A stretch of DNA of 64,000 nt. It comes from an uncultured Oscillospiraceae bacterium (GTDB lineage: Bacteria > Bacillota > Clostridia > Oscillospirales > Ruminococcaceae). The notes under the pieces were generated by a model that saw only the letters and a program-made list of their open reading frames with translations, was not told where the DNA came from and did not search any database. Below are positions 51,967 to 61,080 of the stretch, piece by piece. Where the stretch lies: contig CATKAZ010000114.1 of assembly GCA_949745795.1 (NCBI GenBank), positions 31,694 through 95,693 on the forward strand, written 5' to 3'. A program made the translations under genes and the position numbers. Every line of letters starts with the position of its first letter. The stretch's first letter is position 1.

Positions 51967-52608
51967 ATGTCAAAGTCCTTGGTTTCATCACCGGTAATAA
52001 AGCGTTTGCCCAGGTATTACAGGTTTTTGGGGGAACTTGATCGTCAGGGCATTATACGTATTTCCAGCAGGGAACTTTCAGAACGAATGGGAGTTACGGC
52101 ATCTCAAATACGTCAGGATCTAAACTGCTTCGGCGGTTTCGGTCAACAGGGCTACGGCTATAATGTCAAAGAACTACATGCGGCAATTGCAGAAATACTG
52201 GGAATCCATGCAGGTAACAAAACAATACTGATAGGCGCCGGAAATTTAGGCAGAGCTATAGCTTCTCATATTGATTTCAATAAAAGGGGATTTAGGCTTA
52301 TTGGTATTTTTGACAGTAATCCGGAAAAAAACGGACAAATTATTGCCGGAAATATAGTTATGAATATAATTGAACTTGAAAAATTCTGTAAAAAAAATAA
52401 TCCTGTCTGCGCAATTTTATGTATTCCTAAAAATGCTGCTGAAGAAATTGTAACCAAGCTTATTGACGCAGGTATAAAAGGTTTTTGGAATTTCAGTCAT
52501 TATGACCTTACTATAAATAAAAATATAATTGTAGAAAATGTTCATCTTACTGATAGTCTTATGACATTATCTTATGGACTTAATCATACAGATGAAGAAA
52601 AAAAATAA
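51967..52608 (+). CDS. rex: Redox-sensing transcriptional repressor Rex
   Basis: A 213-residue NADH/NAD+ sensor. Residues 1-75 are a winged helix (VIKRLPRYYRFLGELDRQG, SRELSERMGVTASQIRQDL) and the rest a Rossmann domain with ILIGAGNLGRAI (about 85-96) and GIFDSNPEKNGQ. Rex releases DNA when NADH is high, to derepress fermentation genes. I use the ATG at 51967, six bases after GGTGGAG, not a GTG at 51955. It is unusual in having a structured leader. Confidence 0.96.
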   Translation: MSKSLVSSPVIKRLPRYYRFLGELDRQGIIRISSRELSERMGVTASQIRQDLNCFGGFGQQGYGYNVKELHAAIAEILGIHAGNKTILIGAGNLGRAIASHIDFNKRGFRLIGIFDSNPEKNGQIIAGNIVMNIIELEKFCKKNNPVCAILCIPKNAAEEIVTKLIDAGIKGFWNFSHYDLTINKNIIVENVHLTDSLMTLSYGLNHTDEEKK

Positions 52609-52614
52609 AAATAT

Positions 52615-52641
52615 ACAGGAGGTTATTCCTCCTGTTTTTTT
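52615..52641 (+). terminator. Terminator of rex
   Basis: ACAGGAGG and CCTCCTGT form an 8-bp stem followed by seven Ts. Confidence 0.92.
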
Positions 52642-52663
52642 GTTCGGCGGCATAAAAAATATT

Positions 52664-52680
52664 CGCAACTATAAGTTGCG
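52664..52680. promoter_or_regulatory. 17-bp perfect palindrome upstream of the XRE regulator
   Basis: CGCAACT-ATA-AGTTGCG lies about 20 bases upstream of the promoter TTGCAC (52701-52706), 17 bases, TATAAT (52724-52729). It may bind the XRE protein encoded next, or an activator. Confidence 0.45.
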
Positions 52681-52782
52681 GAAATGCGCATTATAATTTA
52701 TTGCACTATTTCATACTTTCAGATATAATTTATTATACAGGTTTTAAAAATCCTGTTATTTTAATTGGAAAAGAATGAAATT

Positions 52783-53211
52783 ATGAATTTTTCGGACAAA
52801 GTACGCAAGCTGCGTATACAAAACAATCTATCACAAGAAGAACTCTCTGAAAAACTTGATGTCAGCCGTCAGACAATTTCAAAATGGGAGGCCGGAAATA
52901 CTTTTCCTGAAATTGAAAAACTCATTTCTATGAGTGATTTTTTTCAAGTATCTATAGACTATCTTCTGAGAGATAATATAATGAACGTAAATTTTTCGGA
53001 GGACCTGGACAGAATGGTAATTCAATTTTTAGGCTCATCTTATGAAATGGCGGATATTTCACGTCAGTTGGTAGATATCATGGAGGACGGCATTATAGAT
53101 GACAAAGAAAAAATTCAAATGGAGGATATCATATGCACATTGGATAAAATTTCCGAAAATATTGAAAAAATCAAAAAAGCTATAGATCTTTCATACAGTT
53201 TTAGTTCTTAA
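52783..53211 (+). CDS. XRE-family transcriptional regulator
   Basis: A 142-residue DNA-binding protein. Residues 1-62 are a Cro/CI helix-turn-helix (KVRKLRIQNNLSQEELSEKL; SRQTISKWEAGNTFPE) and the remainder a helical acidic tail (EDLDRMVIQFLG; a coiled coil near DKISENIEKIKKAI). The N-terminal type is that of chromosomal clostridial regulators rather than phage repressors. The start is the ATG at 52783; the Shine-Dalgarno is weak. Targets unknown; a palindrome lies before its promoter. Confidence 0.85.
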   Translation: MNFSDKVRKLRIQNNLSQEELSEKLDVSRQTISKWEAGNTFPEIEKLISMSDFFQVSIDYLLRDNIMNVNFSEDLDRMVIQFLGSSYEMADISRQLVDIMEDGIIDDKEKIQMEDIICTLDKISENIEKIKKAIDLSYSFSS

Positions 53212-53307
53212 ATTAAATAATCAAAGATTTCTTTTTTTATTGCCTTAACATAAAAAATATGCTAAAATGATATAGTATATATTATAACTTAATTTAAGGA
53301 GATTAAA

Positions 53308-54690
53308 ATGAAATCAGATAAAAATATACGCAAAATTATACACGAAAAATGCTCCGACTATTATGATGAAATGGAACAGTTTCTCAAAGAACTTGTAGCA
53401 ATACCAAGCGTTATGAATAAAGCAGAAATCAATATGCCTTACGGAGAAAATTCAGCAAAAGTACTTGACGTTTTTTTAAAAAAAGCCGAAAATCTCGGTT
53501 TTAAAACCAGGAATATTGATAATTATGCCGGAACAATAGATATTGGAGAGGGTAAACCTGAACTCGGTATACTATGTCATTTAGACGTAGTTGATGCCGG
53601 TAAGGGATGGAATTACCCTCCTTTTGAACTTACTAAAGCTAATGGTAAGCTTTACGGAAGAGGTACTACAGATGACAAAGGTCCGGCTGTATCTGTGCTT
53701 TACGGATTAAAAGCGGCAGAAGAAACCGAACTGATAAAAAAACCGGTAAGATTTATTGTTGGCTGTAATGAAGAAAACGGTTCTGATGACCTGGAATATT
53801 ACTGTAAAATGGAAGATTTACCTGAAAAGCTTTACACTCCCGACGGTCAGTATCCTGTTATAAATATTGAAAAAGGTATGATAAGAGGGAAATTCAGAAA
53901 AAAGTTTTCTGATTTTCAATCGGAAAAATCCATTTTAAAAATTTACGGCGGAAATACTGTCAATGCCGTACCGTCAGAAGCATTTGCGGAAATATCAAAT
54001 CTTACTGAAGATGAAATAAATATTGAAAATGGGTTTTCATATGAAATTTTAAAAAGTTCCATAAAAATAATTTCCAAAGGCGTGTCAGCACATGCTTCTA
54101 CTCCTGATAACGGAAAAAACGCTCTTACAGCGCTTATTGAACTTTTAAGCCATATGAATTTTAACTGCGAAGCTTCAGATGCTTTAAAGTCGCTGTCCCA
54201 AATATTTCCGCATGGTGAAACAAACGGAGAACATGCGGGAGTTAAATGCAGCGACAGCAAATCCGGTTCTCTTACACTTGTTTTAAGCGTACTTGAACTA
54301 GACAATAATAATATTGAGGGAATATTTGATATACGTTTTCCTGTAAACTTCAAGTCTGAAGAAATAAACAATAAAATTCAAAAAACACTAGAAAGTCATG
54401 GCTTTGAATACCAATGCATACTAGCCTCCGAACCTCATTACGTTGACGAGAAAAGTGAATTTGTACAGACCTTATTAAAGGTCTACGAAAGCTTAACAGG
54501 TAAAAAGGGAAATTGTATTGCCATAGGCGGCGGTACTTATGTTCACAATACCGCAGGCGGCGTTGCATTTGGCGCAGAAATGCCCGGAAAGGAGTATAAT
54601 ATTCACTGCGCTGATGAATATACTGTTCCGGAAGAAATGATACTAAATGCCGAAATGACTGCAAACGCTGTTATAGAAATATGCGGATAA
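53308..54690 (+). CDS. pepV: M20-family dipeptidase (PepV/Sapep type)
   Basis: A 460-residue dinuclear zinc peptidase that splits dipeptides, often with beta-Ala or D-residues at the N-terminus. Zn-binding motifs appear in order: CHLDVVDAG (His and Asp), YGRGTTDDKGP (bridging Asp), CNEENGSDD (catalytic Glu) and the C-terminal NIHCADEYTVPEE. A lid domain (about 190-310) is inserted as in PepV. It is a single gene with its own promoter (TTGCCT-17-TAAAAT), and AAGGAG before the ATG. Confidence 0.92.
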   Translation: MKSDKNIRKIIHEKCSDYYDEMEQFLKELVAIPSVMNKAEINMPYGENSAKVLDVFLKKAENLGFKTRNIDNYAGTIDIGEGKPELGILCHLDVVDAGKGWNYPPFELTKANGKLYGRGTTDDKGPAVSVLYGLKAAEETELIKKPVRFIVGCNEENGSDDLEYYCKMEDLPEKLYTPDGQYPVINIEKGMIRGKFRKKFSDFQSEKSILKIYGGNTVNAVPSEAFAEISNLTEDEINIENGFSYEILKSSIKIISKGVSAHASTPDNGKNALTALIELLSHMNFNCEASDALKSLSQIFPHGETNGEHAGVKCSDSKSGSLTLVLSVLELDNNNIEGIFDIRFPVNFKSEEINNKIQKTLESHGFEYQCILASEPHYVDEKSEFVQTLLKVYESLTGKKGNCIAIGGGTYVHNTAGGVAFGAEMPGKEYNIHCADEYTVPEEMILNAEMTANAVIEICG

Positions 54691-54703
54691 ATATATGAAA
54701 TCG

Positions 54704-54732
54704 TTGACAAATTTTATAAATTGGAGTATACT
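54704..54732 (+). promoter_or_regulatory. Promoter of trpS
   Basis: TTGACA, 17 bases, TATACT, a near-consensus site. The leader of about 35 bases is too short for a T-box. Confidence 0.85.
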
Positions 54733-54773
54733 TTAATTAGTGTTTTATAGTTTATTATTCGGAGGATTAGAAC

Positions 54774-55859
54774 GTGAAAAAAATTATTTTAACAGGTGAC
54801 AGACCAACCGGTAAGCTGCATGTTGGACATTATGTGGGTTCTTTAAGAAGAAGAGTCGAACTACAGAATTCCGGAAAATATGATGAGATTTACATTATGA
54901 TTGCTGATGCACAGGCTCTTACTGACAATGCAGATAATCCTGAAAAGGTACGTCAGAATATAATTGAGGTTGCTCTCGACTATATGTCATGCGGACTTGA
55001 TCCTGAAAAATCCACTCTGTTTATTCAGTCGCAGATACCGGAGCTTTGCGAACTTACCTGTTATTACATGAATCTTGTAACAGTTTCCAGACTACAGAGA
55101 AATCCTACAGTTAAAACAGAAATTAAAATGCGTAATTTTGAAACAAGCATTCCTGTGGGATTCTTTACATACCCCATAAGCCAAGCATCCGATATTACTG
55201 CCTTTAAGGCTACAACTGTTCCTGCCGGCGAAGACCAGATGCCTATGGTTGAACAGACAAAAGAAATCGTACATAAATTTAACAATGTTTACGGTGAAAC
55301 ACTTGTAGATCCTGATATTCTTCTGCCAACCAATCAGGCTTGTATGAGATTACCGGGAATTGACGGAAAAGCAAAAATGAGCAAATCATTAGGCAACTGC
55401 ATCTATCTTTCAGATGCACCGGACGTTATTAAGAAAAAGATAATGAGTATGTATACCGATCCCGAGCATGTTAAAGTAACTGATCCCGGTAAAATCGAAG
55501 GCAATACGGTTTTTACATATCTTGACGCTTTTTGCAAGCCTGAACAATTTGAAAGATATCTTCCGGAATATGCAAATCTTGATGAACTAAAAGCTCATTA
55601 TCAGCGAGGCGGTCTTGGTGATGTAAAAGTAAAGAAATTTTTAAATTGTGTTCTTGAAGAAGAACTTTCTCCTATAAGAGCTAAAAGAAAGGAACTTGAA
55701 AAAGATATTCCTTACATTTATGACGTACTGAAAAAAGGCAGCATAAAGGCAAGAGAAAAAGCTGCCGAAACCTTGAATGATGTTAAAAATGCTATGAAAA
55801 TCAATTATTTTGATGATATGGAACTTATTAAGGCTCAGTCGGAGAAATATAAAGTATAA
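54774..55859 (+). CDS. trpS: Tryptophanyl-tRNA synthetase
   Basis: A 361-residue class I synthetase. The HIGH-type motif is KLHVGHYVGSL (about 13-23), the KMSKS motif is AKMSKSLGN and the Trp pocket region reads PAGEDQMPMVEQTKEI. It is slightly longer than E. coli TrpS and of the Firmicute kind. The start is a GTG at 54774, nine bases after CGGAGG. A terminator follows. Confidence 0.97.
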   Translation: MKKIILTGDRPTGKLHVGHYVGSLRRRVELQNSGKYDEIYIMIADAQALTDNADNPEKVRQNIIEVALDYMSCGLDPEKSTLFIQSQIPELCELTCYYMNLVTVSRLQRNPTVKTEIKMRNFETSIPVGFFTYPISQASDITAFKATTVPAGEDQMPMVEQTKEIVHKFNNVYGETLVDPDILLPTNQACMRLPGIDGKAKMSKSLGNCIYLSDAPDVIKKKIMSMYTDPEHVKVTDPGKIEGNTVFTYLDAFCKPEQFERYLPEYANLDELKAHYQRGGLGDVKVKKFLNCVLEEELSPIRAKRKELEKDIPYIYDVLKKGSIKAREKAAETLNDVKNAMKINYFDDMELIKAQSEKYKV

Positions 55860-55869
55860 TACAAAAAAG

Positions 55870-55945
55870 TCCCTCGATATAGGTTCGAGGGATTTCTTAT
55901 ATCCGTTACATGCATAAAAAATTGCACAGTATTAAACTGTGCAAT
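55870..55945 (+). terminator. Terminator of trpS and second hairpin
   Basis: TCCCTCGA/TCGAGGGA (55870-55892) is followed by TTTCTTAT. A second perfect hairpin, ATTGCACAGT/ACTGTGCAAT (55921-55945), lacks a T-run. Confidence 0.75.
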
Positions 55946-56037
55946 TCCTCACAACAAACTGAAATCATATTTATAAAAATCTCTTGAATTTGAGTAATAA
56001 AAAATTTTATACGAAAAACACAATTCCGTAATATATT

Positions 56038-56283
56038 TTATTCATCAAGGTAAGACTTAACCAACACCTGCAAAAGTTCATCTCTGTCGATATGGCGTAT
56101 GAGACTTCTTGCATTATTGTATGTGGTTATGTATGTCGGATCTTCCGAAAGAATATAACCAACAATTTGATTTATGGGGTTGTAGCCCTTTTGAATCAGA
56201 GCATCATAAATAATAGTAAGATTTTTCTTTAATTCCAGTTCCTTTTCATCATTTACAGAAAAGGTCATAGTTTTATCACACAT
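56038..56283 (-). CDS. ireB: IreB-family regulatory phosphoprotein (UPF0297)
   Basis: An 81-residue protein matching UPF0297/IreB ([53 protein letters not shown]). In Enterococcus IreB is phosphorylated by the PASTA kinase IreK and lowers cephalosporin resistance. The gene usually sits beside ruvX and alaS; here it stands alone. AAGGGGG precedes the start at 56283. Confidence 0.93.
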   Translation of the reverse strand: MCDKTMTFSVNDEKELELKKNLTIIYDALIQKGYNPINQIVGYILSEDPTYITTYNNARSLIRHIDRDELLQVLVKSYLDE

Positions 56284-56420
56284 GGAAACTTCAGCCCCCT
56301 TTTTTCTTATATAAATATTATAACCGATATTTTAATAATAAACAAGGGATTTGAAAAAAAATTTCTGTTTTGTAACTCTTTAACATAATAATTTTATTCA
56401 TATTGCACAATTTTTTTAAA

Positions 56421-56450
56421 TAGCAGGAGACATATAATTGTCCCCTGCTA
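56421..56450 (-). terminator. Inverted repeat after the cotJC remnant
   Basis: TAGCAGGAGACA pairs with TGTCCCCTGCTA (one mismatch). It could end the exporter transcript, but there is no clear T-run on either strand. Confidence 0.4.
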
Positions 56451-56484
56451 GATTTCTATTTGCACATATACTAATATCCCATAC

Positions 56485-56940
56485 TTATCTTCTGCAATTT
56501 TTTCCACAGTTCTTATCAAATGCCGGATTGCATGCATAAAAATTCTTTGAATTTAAATTATCTTGTGTTATACGCAAGCCTTCTCCAAATCTCTGGAAAT
56601 GAACTATTTCTCTTTCACGTAAAAACTTAATTGGATCACGAACATCAGGATCATCTGCAAGTCGAAGTATATTATCATAGGTGGAACGTGCCTTTTGCTC
56701 TGCTGCCATATCTTCTACAAGATCAGTTATAGGATCTCCCTTAGACTGAAAATATGCTGCTGTAAAAGGTGTTCCGGAAGCAGCAATAGGATAAATTCCT
56801 GTAGCATGATCAACAAAATAAGTGTCAAATCCACTGGCTTTTATTTCATCAGGTGTTAGATTTCTTGTCAATTGATACAATATCGCTGAAACTATTTCCA
56901 TGTGCGCAAGCTCTTCTGTACCTACAGAAGCCTCAGAAAT
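56485..56940 (-). pseudogene. cotJC: CotJC / manganese-catalase-like spore coat protein, 5'-truncated
   Basis: The frame matches CotJC from GTEELAHMEIVSAILYQL through DHATGIYPIAASGTPFTAAY and AAEQKARSTYDNIL to FLREREIVHFQRFGEGL, the C-terminal two-thirds of a ferritin-like Mn-catalase fold. About 60 N-terminal residues, including metal ligands, are missing: reading upstream, the homology breaks off within the gap before the ABC exporter stop (56958) and the frame continues into that gene. An ATG at 56901 could start a 138-residue product behind a weak site, but it would lack half of the di-manganese centre. No cotJA or cotJB is present. This marks a deletion or insertion junction. Confidence 0.8.
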
Positions 56941-56957
56941 GTTCCGTTTAGCAGTAT

Positions 56958-58850
56958 TTATTCCAATTCGAAAGCACCGGTGTAAAGCTGATAATACTGC
57001 CCCTTTTGTGCAATCAGATCGTTATGATCTCCACGTTCGATTATACAGCCATGATCAAGTACAATAATTACATCTGAATTCTTAACTGTTGACAAACGAT
57101 GGGCTATAACAAATACCGTTCTTCCTTCCATAAGCGCATCCATACCACGCTGAACAATAGCTTCTGTTCTGGTATCAATTGAAGAAGTCGCCTCATCGAG
57201 AATCATAACCGGCGGATCTGCAACGGCTGCACGGGCAATAGAAAGCAGTTGTCTTTGTCCCTGGGATAAATTAGCTCCATTTCCGGAAAGGTAAGTCTGA
57301 TAGCCGTCCGGCAGACGAGTAATAAAATCATCTGCACCTGCCAACCTTGCAGCAGCTATGCACTCTTCATCAGTTGCATCCAATTTACCGTAACGTATAT
57401 TTTCAATAACAGTACCTGTAAACAAATTGGTATCCTGTAATACTATGCCTAACGAACGGCGTAAATCACTCTTTTTAATTTTATTTATGTTAATACCGTC
57501 ATAACGGATCTTTCCGTCTGCAATATCATAAAAACGATTCAGCAGATTGGTAATAGTTGTTTTTCCGGCGCCTGTTGCCCCTACAAAAGCAACCTTTTGC
57601 CCGGGCTTTGCATATATACTGACATTTTGCAGTACGTTCTTTCCCTCAACATACGCAAAGTCAACATCAAATAAACGCACATCGCCTCTCAGCTTAGTAT
57701 AGGTAACGGTTCCCTCTGCCTGATGCGGATGCTTCCATGCCCACATTCCGGTTCTTTCTTCACATTCGGTCAGAACTCCGTCAACCTCCTTAGCATTCAC
57801 TAATGTAACATAACCTTCATCCTGTTCCGGCAGTTGATCCATAAGATTAAAAATACGTTCTGTACCTGCCATACCCATAACTACAGAATTAATCTGATTT
57901 GAAACCTGATTAATACTTCCAACAAAATGCTTTGTCATATTTAAAAACGGCACAATTATACTGAGTCTGATTGCCATACCTGAAATACTGACATTCGGCA
58001 CATCAAAAATCAACAATATTCCGCCTACTATGGCAATAATTACATACAAAACGTTACCAATATTGTTTAATATCGGCATTAAAATATTTGCATATTTATT
58101 AGCACGTTCTGCTTCAGAAAAAAGTTTTTCATTCAATCTGTCAAAATCAGCTTCGCTTTCCTTTTCATGACAAAACACCTTAACAACTTTTTGACCGTTC
58201 ATAATTTCTTCTACAAATCCTTCAACCTTGCCAAGTTCAGTTTGCTGACGAAAAAAGAATTTTGCAGAACCTCCGCCGATTTTTTTCGTGATAAAGTACA
58301 TTAGTACTACGCCTACCAACACCACTATAGTAAGCCATAAGCAAAAATAAAGCATAATACTTAAAATTGTCAAAGCTGAAATTGCAGAAATAAGCAGCTG
58401 CGGAAAACTTTGAGAAATCATCTGTCGAAGTGTATCAATATCATTTGTATAATGGCTCATAATATCGCCATGATTGTTTGCATCAAAATACTTGATTGGC
58501 AGACGCTGCATACCGTTAAACATTTTCTCACGCAGCTTTTTCAACGTTCCCTGGGTTATTATCGCCATCAGCTGATTATAAATCAATCCTGCAAGCAATG
58601 ATAAAATATAAAATGCCACCAAAATACTTACAAAGAAAAATATTTTAGAGCTAACTGCATTCCAATCACCATTTTGCCAGCTTTCTTCCACTACCGCAAT
58701 AATATTTTGCATAAAAATGGCAGGAGCAGAGCTGACTATAGCACTAAATACTATACAGACAATGGTAAATGGCATCATGACAGGATAAAATTCTCTTATA
58801 GTTTTCAACAGACGTCCGATAATTCCCTTTTTAGTACTTTTATTATTCAT
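56958..58850 (-). CDS. ABC exporter half-transporter with consensus ATPase site
   Basis: A 630-residue fused membrane-ATPase protein: six helices (about 20-320), a linker insert with TGMWAWKHPHQAEG, and a nucleotide-binding domain with GATGAGKTT (Walker A), NLSQGQRQLL (signature variant), MILDEATSSID (Walker B with catalytic Glu) and IAHRLSTV (H-loop). It pairs with the upstream half-transporter as a heterodimer like BmrCD or TM287/288. I start at the ATG at 58850 behind AGGTGA; the two genes overlap by eight bases. The stop lies 17 bases from the cotJC remnant. Confidence 0.92.
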   Translation of the reverse strand: MNNKSTKKGIIGRLLKTIREFYPVMMPFTIVCIVFSAIVSSAPAIFMQNIIAVVEESWQNGDWNAVSSKIFFFVSILVAFYILSLLAGLIYNQLMAIITQGTLKKLREKMFNGMQRLPIKYFDANNHGDIMSHYTNDIDTLRQMISQSFPQLLISAISALTILSIMLYFCLWLTIVVLVGVVLMYFITKKIGGGSAKFFFRQQTELGKVEGFVEEIMNGQKVVKVFCHEKESEADFDRLNEKLFSEAERANKYANILMPILNNIGNVLYVIIAIVGGILLIFDVPNVSISGMAIRLSIIVPFLNMTKHFVGSINQVSNQINSVVMGMAGTERIFNLMDQLPEQDEGYVTLVNAKEVDGVLTECEERTGMWAWKHPHQAEGTVTYTKLRGDVRLFDVDFAYVEGKNVLQNVSIYAKPGQKVAFVGATGAGKTTITNLLNRFYDIADGKIRYDGININKIKKSDLRRSLGIVLQDTNLFTGTVIENIRYGKLDATDEECIAAARLAGADDFITRLPDGYQTYLSGNGANLSQGQRQLLSIARAAVADPPVMILDEATSSIDTRTEAIVQRGMDALMEGRTVFVIAHRLSTVKNSDVIIVLDHGCIIERGDHNDLIAQKGQYYQLYTGAFELE

Positions 58851-60585
58851 CACGTTCACCTGCCTTATTTTGAGAAGTATAAATTTCACGATAAATATCA
58901 TTATTCGCCAAAAGCTCTTCATGAGTTCCTATCCCATTGATCCTTCCGCTATCCATAACAATAATTTTATCTGCATCTTCCACAGAAGCGGTACGCTGGG
59001 CAATAATAATTTTAGTTGTTTCCGGAATATATTCCCGCAGCGCTTTACGAATACTTGCATCTGTCCTTGTGTCTACTGCACTTGTAGAATCATCAAAAAT
59101 CAAAACCTTCGGTTTTTTCAATAATGCTCTGGCAATACAAAGTCTTTGTTTCTGTCCGCCGGAAACGTTCGCACCGCCCTGTTCGATATATGTATCATAA
59201 CCGTCGGGAAACTGTGAGATAAACTCATCTGCACATGCCAGTTTACATGCCTGTATCAATTCTTCGTCATCTGCATTTTTATTTCCCCAACGCAGGTTTT
59301 CTTTAATAGTACCGGAAAACAAAATGTTCTTTTGTAAAACTACTGCAACCTGATTTCTCAGAGTTTCCAAGTCGTATTTCCTTACATCTATTCCACCAAC
59401 CTTAACAATGCCCTCTGTAGCATCATAAAGTCTTGAAATTAATTGTATCAGTGATGATTTAGACGATCCGGTACCTCCTATAATACCAACTGTTTCTCCT
59501 GATTTAATATTCAGATTTATATCGGCAAGCGCTCTGCGTTCTGCTTTCAATGAATATTTAAAGCTTACATTTTCAAAAGAAATTGAACCGTCTGCAACCT
59601 CATACAAAGGATCTTTAGGATTAATCAACGTACATTTTTCGGAAAGTACTTCCACAATTCTCTTTCCTGATTCTGCTGCCATTGTAATCATAACAAAAAT
59701 CATTGAAAGCATCATCAGACTGCTAAGCATCATAAAACCGTAAGTAAGAAGTGCAGACATCTGACCCACATCAAGATTTAAGCCTTGAGAAGTAATGATT
59801 GTATAAGATCCAAATGACAATATAAATACCATATCCACATACAAACAAAATTGCATCAAAGGATTATCGAGCGCTAAAATGCGTTCTGCTTTTGTAAAAT
59901 CAGCACAGACATCTTCAGCCGCAGCATCAAATTTCTTCTGTTCATAATTTTCACGAACAAAAGATTTGACAACACGCATTCCTTTAATATTTTCCTGTAC
60001 GGAGCTATTCAAATTATCATATTTTTTAAACACCTTACGAAAAAGCGGCATCGTTTTATAAATGATCAATCCCAATCCTGCGGTCAGAAAGGGTATGACA
60101 AACAGAAAAATCCATGCCATTTTTCCACCCATTACAAACGCCATTATCAGTGAAAAAATAATCATTAACGGAGCACGAATTGCACTCCTTATTATCATCA
60201 TGTAGGCTGTCTGAACATTGGTTACATCTGTTGTCAGACGAGTCACAAGTGAAGAAGTTAAGAATTTATCAATGTTTTCAAAAGAGTAATTTTGAATACT
60301 GTAAAACATGTCCTTACGGAGATTTTTTGCCAATCCACTGGATGCAGTAGCACATGTAGAACCTGCTGCTGCACCAAATATCAGCGATAACACAGCCATC
60401 ACAATCAGTATAAGTCCATATCTGATAATGACACTTAGCTCGCATCCGGACTTGATTTCATTTACAAGTCTTGCAATGAGATATGGAATAATACACTCCA
60501 TTACAACCTCTAACGATACAAGTATCGGAGTTGCAATTGCAGGCTTTTTATATTCCCGTATGCTTTTTGAAATTTCCTTTATCAT
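58843..60585 (-). CDS. ABC exporter half-transporter with degenerate ATPase site
   Basis: A 580-residue half-transporter: six membrane helices and an ATPase domain with GGTGSSKSS (Walker A), VSGGQKQRL (signature), LIFDDSTSAVD (Asp in place of the catalytic Glu) and IAQRTASV (Gln in place of the H-loop His). These changes define the non-hydrolysing site of heterodimeric exporters; the partner's LSQGQ signature completes that degenerate site. The substrate may be a drug, peptide or the product of the neighbouring carrier-protein pathway. Its own promoter and a possible leader peptide precede it. Confidence 0.92.
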   Translation of the reverse strand: MIKEISKSIREYKKPAIATPILVSLEVVMECIIPYLIARLVNEIKSGCELSVIIRYGLILIVMAVLSLIFGAAAGSTCATASSGLAKNLRKDMFYSIQNYSFENIDKFLTSSLVTRLTTDVTNVQTAYMMIIRSAIRAPLMIIFSLIMAFVMGGKMAWIFLFVIPFLTAGLGLIIYKTMPLFRKVFKKYDNLNSSVQENIKGMRVVKSFVRENYEQKKFDAAAEDVCADFTKAERILALDNPLMQFCLYVDMVFILSFGSYTIITSQGLNLDVGQMSALLTYGFMMLSSLMMLSMIFVMITMAAESGKRIVEVLSEKCTLINPKDPLYEVADGSISFENVSFKYSLKAERRALADINLNIKSGETVGIIGGTGSSKSSLIQLISRLYDATEGIVKVGGIDVRKYDLETLRNQVAVVLQKNILFSGTIKENLRWGNKNADDEELIQACKLACADEFISQFPDGYDTYIEQGGANVSGGQKQRLCIARALLKKPKVLIFDDSTSAVDTRTDASIRKALREYIPETTKIIIAQRTASVEDADKIIVMDSGRINGIGTHEELLANNDIYREIYTSQNKAGERDE

Positions 60586-60589
60586 ATTT

Positions 60590-60625
60590 CTAAATCAATC
60601 CTTTCTGATATAAAGTGCTTTTCAT
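60590..60625 (-). CDS. Possible 11-residue leader peptide of the ABC exporter operon
   Basis: ATG at 60625 opens MKSTLYQKGLI, ending in TAG four bases before the exporter start. GAGG lies at suitable spacing. Position and size recall BmrB, the leader peptide that controls bmrCD by ribosome stalling. The frame also spans the exporter's own AAGGA site, so its translation would affect exporter translation. Confidence 0.45.
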   Translation of the reverse strand: MKSTLYQKGLI

Positions 60626-60665
60626 CTTACCTCATTTTTCTTATATAACTTATCAATTTAGTGGG

Positions 60666-60694
60666 ATAATACCATATTTTTTAAAAAAAGTCAA
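60666..60694 (-). promoter_or_regulatory. Promoter of the ABC exporter operon
   Basis: The minus strand reads TTGACT, 17 bases, TATTAT, with a leader of about 75 bases. Confidence 0.75.
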
Positions 60695-60767
60695 GACTCT
60701 TTTATAATTTTCTTATTTTTATACCAAGGTTTAGTTCAGTTATTAAACATTATTCTCTAAACGCACA

Positions 60768-60806
60768 ACACCCCTTCCAGGTAGATTACTTGAAAGGGGG
60801 TATTTT
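60768..60806. terminator. Terminator-like hairpin after the carrier protein gene
   Basis: ACACCCCTT pairs with AAGGGGGT around a loop. The T-run is good on the plus strand (TATTTTTAT) and weak on the minus strand, so read-through from the carrier protein gene into the exporter is possible. Confidence 0.5.
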
Positions 60807-60825
60807 TATAACTACAATAAACTCA

Positions 60826-61080
60826 TCATTTTTTCGTTGCTTTTTCGATAATCGAAACCAGTTCTCTTACGGTACGGGCAGAATGTATAAGATTCAAATA
60901 ATCATCTAGATTTATACCTAAATCTTCCTCTATGCCCAAAGTCAATTTTAATAAATTTATTGAATCGATACCTAAAGTCCTATCCAATTTGGTATCATAT
61001 GTAACAATATTATCTATATTTTCTTCATCAAAAATTTGCTTTACATTTTTTGCTACTATATCATATACACTATTACTCAT
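60826..61080 (-). CDS. Dedicated acyl/aminoacyl carrier protein
   Basis: An 84-residue carrier protein. The phosphopantetheine site is Ser40 in TLGIDSINLLKL, followed by the acidic recognition helix (GIEEDLGINLDD). It differs from fatty-acid ACP (no DSLD), as expected for a pathway-specific carrier. The ATG at 61080 has GGGAG seven bases upstream; the adjacent ATG at 61083 is the alternative. It overlaps the ligase gene by eight bases, so it is most likely that ligase's substrate. Confidence 0.88.
   Translation of the reverse strand: MSNSVYDIVAKNVKQIFDEENIDNIVTYDTKLDRTLGIDSINLLKLTLGIEEDLGINLDDYLNLIHSARTVRELVSIIEKATKK

Noticed and set aside
54733-54773. T-box riboswitch upstream of trpS
   Set aside because: The promoter lies only about 40 bases before the start codon, too close for a T-box, and no T-box sequence is present.
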